NCBI GenBank assembly: GCA_945859605.1
Contig: OX243819.1
Location: forward strand, 9,928,326-9,992,325
From: Lumbricus rubellus
Lineage: Eukaryota; Annelida; Clitellata; Crassiclitellata; Lumbricidae
DNA length: 64,000 nucleotides
Direction: 5' to 3'
The notes under the pieces were generated by a model. That model saw only the letters and a list, made by a program, of their open reading frames with translations. It ran no database searches and was not told where the DNA came from. Position 1 is the stretch's first letter, and the number at the start of each line of letters is the position of its first letter. This document shows positions 11,188 to 64,000 of this stretch, piece by piece. The position numbers and the translations under genes were made by a program.

Positions 11188-11331
11188 CAAAGGCGCAACC
11201 ACCCTATGGGACCCACGGGACGCGTCCCCCCAACTTTTGAGTGGTCCCCTAACTTTATTATTATGGTTCCTCCAACTTTAGGACGTGATTCATTATGGTC
11301 CCCCAACTTTTAGGACGTGATTGCACCTATG
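11188..11331 (-). mobile_element. 144-bp hAT-like MITE (family A), nested
   Basis: The ends CAAAGGCGCAA / TTGCACCTATG are inverted. The flanking 8-bp duplication is TTGGCAAG (11180-11187, 11332-11339). The sequence is nearly identical, in opposite orientation, to the 147-bp copy at 53120-53266. Differences are mostly single-base changes in G or A runs. Confidence 0.9.
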
Positions 11332-11432
11332 TTGGCAAGCAGCAGCAATAGTAGGCTAAATTAGAAATAAATTTAACTTCCTATAAAAGTAACTGCAAAT
11401 TAATAAAGTAGCTTTATATCAGTGCTTCAGGG

Positions 11433-11683
11433 CAGAGCTGAAAGTGAGCCGGGTCGGTCCGGGTCTGAGACCCGGCATCGATTTTCGAGACCTGCTGTTG
11501 CCGGGTCTCAGCCGGGTCGCAAAACAGGCCGTCAGAAGCCAAAAGTAGGTAAAAATAGTAGGATTTTTTGTAATTTTGGGCAAATGACTATAGGAAAAAT
11601 GTCGTCAAACAATTTATGGGTGAAAGGCGTGCTCGTCCGCCAAAGTGAGACCCGGCAACTTTTCCAAACCACTTTCAGCCCTG
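11433..11683. mobile_element. 251-bp hAT-like MITE (CAGAGCTGAAAGTG ends), nested
   Basis: The termini CAGAGCTGAAAGTG / CACTTTCAGCCCTG are inverted. The exact 8-bp duplication is CTTCAGGG (11425-11432, 11684-11691). The interior has repeated CCGGGTC/GACCCGG palindromic blocks. The CAGNG-type end and 8-bp duplication are hAT hallmarks. Confidence 0.88.
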
Positions 11684-11995
11684 CTTCAGGGTGTGTAAAT
11701 ATAAATGCCAAATCAGGAAATAATAGTGCCAGAGCACAATCAAAATTTATATAATTTCCAAACATAATAAGCGCATTGCAGATTTTAATTCAGCCCTGCC
11801 CTGAATGCGAGTAGGCTAAATGTCATGGAGACATACAGATAGCCTACTTAAACTGCTTTACCGGGTAACATTGCGGCTTCGATGGTTCATTTTAATCCGT
11901 TAACGAATATTTACGAATATTACAAATCTTAATATTCACAAATATTTACGAATATTAAACCCTAAAGTCACGAATACTCAATCTATGATGCCAGC

Positions 11996-14900
11996 AGTAG
12001 CGGCGCCAGAGGGGGGGGGGCAAAGGTCATCCGGTTTTTTGCATGGGAAGAAGAACTATTTCAATGATTAGCCCCCCCCCCATAAATAAATTAAATGCAT
12101 CCTTGAAATTTCGACGAAATGACTAAAAAAAGTCGTCAGAAATTTTGGGCGAATGAAAATGAAAAATTTCCTGCACGAGTATTCATGACAGCCCCCAGTC
12201 TTATTTAAGTGGCGCTGCTAAGCGTCAAGCACGAGAAGAACGTGTAAAGAAGACCGCCAAAATTTAAAAAAATCCGGATTTCTGCCTGCAGCGAGCGATC
12301 TTGCAGTGCCTTGTACCGATGACTACATGGGGGCAGCTACTGGAGCGTAGCAATAGGTCGTGAAGCAAATATGGAATAGCCCCTCAGGTTGTTCACCACC
12401 TCTGGCCATCTTTCCCGCCTTATTAAATACCTAATTAACATTCAAGCCACGCTTGACGCGTACAACTGCGAACGTTATGTTCACAAAGTACGTCTACGTA
12501 GCCTACACTCCCTCACCTACGAAAATAAATTCAAAATCTTGTTTAAAACTTACCACGGCTTTTAAAATTTCTCCGGATGTCCAAAACATATTTTATTTAG
12601 TATCTTAAACGTCCTCGACTAGTTTTCACCCTTAAATAATGCTGCTTTATTAATTTAGGAGATACATCTGTGTTGGAAGCGTTCTTCGCATTCACTAGAT
12701 GGCAGAGCAGTTTCTTAAACTGTCCACAAAACGACCTGAAATTGATCTAACTGCATTCGCTAGATGGCGATGGTGAGACTGAAAAACACCGTAAACCTAC
12801 CAAATCTGTTCAAAGTGAATCTTACACAGCACGTGTTTATAACGATTTCAACAAATTTAATCGAAAATAAGACTCCATATGAACTTACCGCTTTACGAAA
12901 ACATCTACCGTCGACGGAAATCAGGTAATCCATAACTTTACCGTCGTACGTTCAACGTTATCTCCATACATTGACCAACTGTTTGCATGTGTCCAACCCT
13001 GTGTAACGTGAAATGCCAACTCAGCCAAAAACGTCTTGCTGAAAACGACTTCGCATTTTGGACATACATCTATATTTTCCAAAAGTTTCGATCATCACCA
13101 CAAAACTTTCATTGTAAGGTCAAGGAATTTAAGCTACATGGGAAAATGTGTTTTGGAGGTCTGGGGTTGAGAAATAACCGAGAAATTTTGAACGAAGTTT
13201 GTGAAGGAAAGTACCAAGGAGTCTATATTAAACGACTGGTTACTCAATATGAAAGCGAGCGTCACCTGTCGTCGCGAATAGGGTAAACGAAAGTGCCTGA
13301 AATAGAAAACGAACAATAACCAGAATTATATTAATTTTCTGTAATCCTATTAGGTTTCGCACAGCATATAGAAAGGCCAGTTTTGTAAGAAATTATAGGC
13401 CTATAACCAGAGCATAACATGTTTATAATTATTAGAGAAATAATATTTACTATATTATAAGGAAATGCTTCCTTTGCATTCGCAAGGTGGAGGAATAGTT
13501 CTTAAAAGTTCATACTGTTTCACTCTGAACGTATCCGTTTCTTTAACCAGGGATTTTTAACGTGCAGCTGTAGCCTACAGTATAGGCCTACACAAAAAAT
13601 ATGTGCAGTTCTAAATGGATTTGTGCAGTTGTAGAAGCACTTCTGTACAGTTAGAACTAGCAAAAAGGTCATTGTTCTCGATTGGAAGTAATTTACCCCC
13701 ATAGAAAAGAAAGAATGGGCTGTGCAGTTCTAAAGATTCCTTTAAAACAGCCCTGACTTACTTCATGCAGTCTCGTGTCTCGACTCTCAATTGGACACCA
13801 AAATTGGTCTACTGGGAAATATCGGCTTCTAGTCAATTCTCAGAATGCATTCAAAATTCAAATGATCAAATCCGCATATACAACGGTGGCGCAGGAATGG
13901 ATTGTGCAGACTGCACAAGACCCCGACGACTTAAGTCATCAAGCCTGGTGATAGAATTGAATTTAGTTTGATCAATGCTGAAGTGGTTGTGGTTTCGGAT
14001 ATCGACACCGATCAGAGAGGCACTTCGGAAGCTATGGTGGTAGGCCTATAGGCTATGCCAGTTACTTTTCAAAATAGGCCTAAGCCTAGGAACGAAAGCA
14101 TCTCAATTAATTTTGCGCAAGAGAATTCTCCCAAAGGTATTCGCCCAAGCGAACATTTCAGCATTTCCGTATTATTTTATTCTTCTTTTACCGTAGTAGG
14201 CTAATCCAAACTCGAGTCGCTTCGCATTAGGCCTATACCAATTTATTAATTGGTTCATTTTTTAGTCAAATAATCCAAACTGTTTGATAGATAAGCCTAT
14301 ATTTTGTTCAGTAGGCTACTCTGGCAGTCTGAAGAAATAGAAAATGTTTATAGAGCCAAAGGGGAGAAAAATGGAAAAATTGAAATAGGCCCGAAGTCAA
14401 TTTTAAAATTTAATTTCGAGTGGAAGCTAGGCCTCTCTGCAAATAGCTATAGTCTATCGCAAAAGTCAGGCGCTTTTGCACATACTTAATTAGGCCTATT
14501 AATTATTGGAAATCTTGAGGTTCATGCATGCGTTGAAGGGCCCACCACCGGCACCACGAAAACCCTGCACAAGGCCGGGCCCCAAAAACGTAGGCCTACC
14601 TCAATTGCTACGCCACTGCGGTCAAGGATGGATAATTTTTAGAGACAGAACGGCGTTGCCTGCGCGATAGTAGCCTACGTGAAGTTAAAATAATATAGGC
14701 CCTATGTACAATACAATTTATTATTTATAACGCGCTTTAACCAGAGATCTTTAAGTTGTAACTTAAAGGTCTTTGCCTTGGGCAAGTCCTTCACTCGAAA
14801 TTGCTCAGCGCTTCGGTGTGAAACTCCGATGCAATGTCCGCACTGCATTCGTGAGCGCCTCTGAGTAGATAGAGCTTGAAGGGGGCGTTATAACAAGTGC

Positions 14901-15201
14901 AGATACAATGGATAGTAGGCCTACTAAATTATTTTACGGCGCTGGAAGAAGTATGATATCTCAAGTACGATATGTAATCTTTGGAATTTCATGTACGACT
15001 AGGCAAGGTATCTATGTGTGTATTATTGGTCCTTGACAAGAGTGGGATTCTGTTTCAGTTCATTGGAGGAGAAATAGTAAGGAAATTAGGACAATTTTAT
15101 ATTCCTTGAAATTAATATTCGCCCAGCTAATGACATTTTGTTCTGTGGGGCATTCATAAACAACGACTGATGCCTTGGATTTCTTATCGGTGTCCGTTAT
15201 T
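11996..15201. other. Intergenic region upstream of SMURF
   Basis: A G-run/C-run flanked segment at 12005-12180 contains GACTAAAAAAAGTCGTCAGA, marking another member of the GCCCGAA-type elements, but its boundaries are unclear. A SINE copy lies at 14767-14910. TAGGCCTA-like palindromes are frequent (13397, 13584, 14042, 14076, 14228, 14490, 14590, 14918). Open frames such as 12987-13286 show no domain. The 250 bp before 15202 should contain the SMURF promoter and 5' UTR. I see no TATA box and no obvious CpG-rich block. Confidence 0.5.
14767..14910 (+). mobile_element. SINE family 1, 5'-truncated
   Basis: It starts at CTTTGCCTTGGGCAAGTCCTT, continues with the conserved body (TGCTCAGCGCTTCGG, ACTCCGATGCA) and ends with GAGCGCCTCTGAGTAG...TATAACAAGTGCAGATAC. 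The tRNA head is missing. Confidence 0.85.
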
Positions 15202-62720
<47,519 letters not shown>

Positions 62721-64000
62721 ATGAACTGATGCTCAACGAATTAATGAACTCACTCAAAATCAAGTCACTGACAATATCGATTTCACTGCTTTGATAAACT
62801 GCGGACTATTTCCTCGATTTTTGCAGGGCCTTGTCAACGTCAGGCCTCTCGTGGGCTCCTCGCCTCACGTCCAACTAGTGATGAGTCAGTGTGGTGGAGG
62901 AGGATGATGTACATGTGATTTTTAAAAGTTGTTTGCGAGATGATTTGTATAAAATTGTGATGTAACGCCTCTTCGATCGATGTGTGATTTATAAATTGTG
63001 TTAGAGTATTAGAACGGTTCTGGCTGTGAATAGGAAATAATGCGAACAAATTCGTTGGTCGAGAAGTTGGTTTGGTTTCTTGTCTGGACAGCGTTGTTGC
63101 AGGCTGGATTATCTAGGATGCTGTAAAGTTTTTTTACTTGTTTACTTGCCTGTGCTTAGAAGCAATGTTTGCGAAAACCAGACTGAGAATGAAGCTGTTT
63201 TTGCAGTTTTTTTGCCAGCAAGCATTTGGTTTATTAGCAATCAGGATTTGACCAATTTTCGAAGTGGACGATAGTTTCCTGTCCATTTGTATGATGTGGC
63301 CTGCAGCAAGACATATGGGTGCATTATTTGTGATTTTATGATGTTACTGCTAGGCTTATTATACTAGCAAGTTGTTTTTACTTAGCAGCTGGTTGGAAAT
63401 TCCAGGCAAGTGCACATATTTAGGATTTAGCGTTTTGTATTAGGTAACAACGCTGCTTCATATCATCGATACTTCGATCACAGAAACTGCGTGAAACAAA
63501 TTAAAAAGATGCTGCACGGTTGTAAAGTCACAGTTTCGCTAATTCGCTTTGTTCGTGAACTATTATAAGCAATAAGTGGAAGCATGAGACTTGCCGGAAT
63601 TGGTGTTGTGGCTATGAGTGTATTGACCCCTTTGTAGGCACGAGGGTTATGCAGAGCCTCAACCAAGTTGTGCTGAACATTGTAAAATTTGTGCTTCTTT
63701 GTACTGTCAGGCATTGTTGTATTGTAGTGCTTTTTCTATGCATGTGGTGAAATCTGAGATTTTACCTCAGAATTTTAACCTCGTATTAACCCCAGTGCAG
63801 GAGAGCAGCCTTCAGGAGCTGTTTAACCCTTTGTGAGCGTAGGTGCCAGTTAGATAAAAGATGCACTTGAGTTTCACACACTGTGTGTTAAATGTTTTAA
63901 GTCAAATAGTTTGTATATATGTGTGTGCTTATGGATATTTATTTGCATGTAATGCGTTTTATGCACAACATAAGTGTAGAATTGACTGAAGCACAACTTG
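62721..64000 (+). other. SMURF 3' UTR and downstream sequence
   Basis: No canonical AATAAA is visible in these 1.28 kb. An ATTAAA-like variant lies near 63499-63504, so the poly(A) site is uncertain and may be beyond the window. Open frames here are short and have no recognisable product. Confidence 0.5.

Larger units (their letters stand above)
10754..11987. mobile_element. hAT-like transposon, ends CATAGATTGAGTATT, hosting two nested MITEs
   Basis: The 5' end is CATAGATTGAGTATT and the 3' end is AATACTCAATCTATG. The arms run about 85 bp and are rich in ACGAATATT repeats. An exact 8-bp duplication ATGCCAGC flanks it (10746-10753, 11988-11995). It contains two younger insertions (11188-11331 and 11433-11683), each with its own duplication. 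No transposase is visible. Confidence 0.85.

Noticed and set aside
12987..13286. 99-codon open frame upstream of SMURF
   Set aside because: No similarity to any family I recognise, no flanking splice sites and AT-rich composition like its surroundings.

Overview
This is a window from an intron-rich animal genome: canonical GT-AG introns, several SINE families, LINE remnants, many small DNA transposons and long microsatellites. It probably comes from a marine invertebrate. A deuterostome such as an echinoderm is plausible from the single Smurf-type ligase and the repeat style, but the sequence alone does not prove it.

Main gene. From 15202 to 62720 on the + strand lies one complete SMURF-type (SMAD ubiquitination regulatory factor) HECT E3 ubiquitin ligase. 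I assembled 16 coding exons by hand. All junctions are GT-AG, all phases match, and the exon lengths sum to 2763 nt (920 residues plus stop). The order is C2 domain, a very long proline-rich linker, two WW domains, then HECT. The first WW domain of human SMURF2 and fly Smurf is absent; its place holds about 260 residues of linker rich in PPxLEL-like repeats. The catalytic cysteine codon is split by the last intron. Intron 2 is 28 kb and carries most of the repeats.

Second gene. At 5381-7123 (+) there is a strong candidate for a small secreted peptide-hormone (neuropeptide) precursor: TATA box, 5' UTR exon, signal-peptide exon, and a phase-matched exon with an amidation/dibasic site (GKR) and two further KR sites. 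I cannot assign it to a known family.

Mobile DNA. At least seven small non-autonomous DNA transposons have exact 8-bp target-site duplications (TSDs) and ends of the type CATAGGYG or CAGNG, as expected for hAT-like elements. Four cluster at 8.8-12.0 kb, two of them nested in a third. One contains a 1-kb minisatellite whose unit also occurs singly in related elements. Two copies of one family (144 and 147 bp) are nearly identical, so the family was recently mobile. Other elements are two long inverted-repeat elements in the intron between exons 9 and 10, a mariner-like MITE, a tRNA-derived SINE family whose 3' tail is shared with a LINE end, a second tRNA-derived SINE family, and a 3' LINE reverse-transcriptase fragment in intron 1.

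Layout: 1-5380 intergenic with satellites; 5381-7123 peptide precursor; 7124-15201 intergenic transposon nest; 15202-62720 SMURF; 62721-64000 its 3' UTR and beyond.
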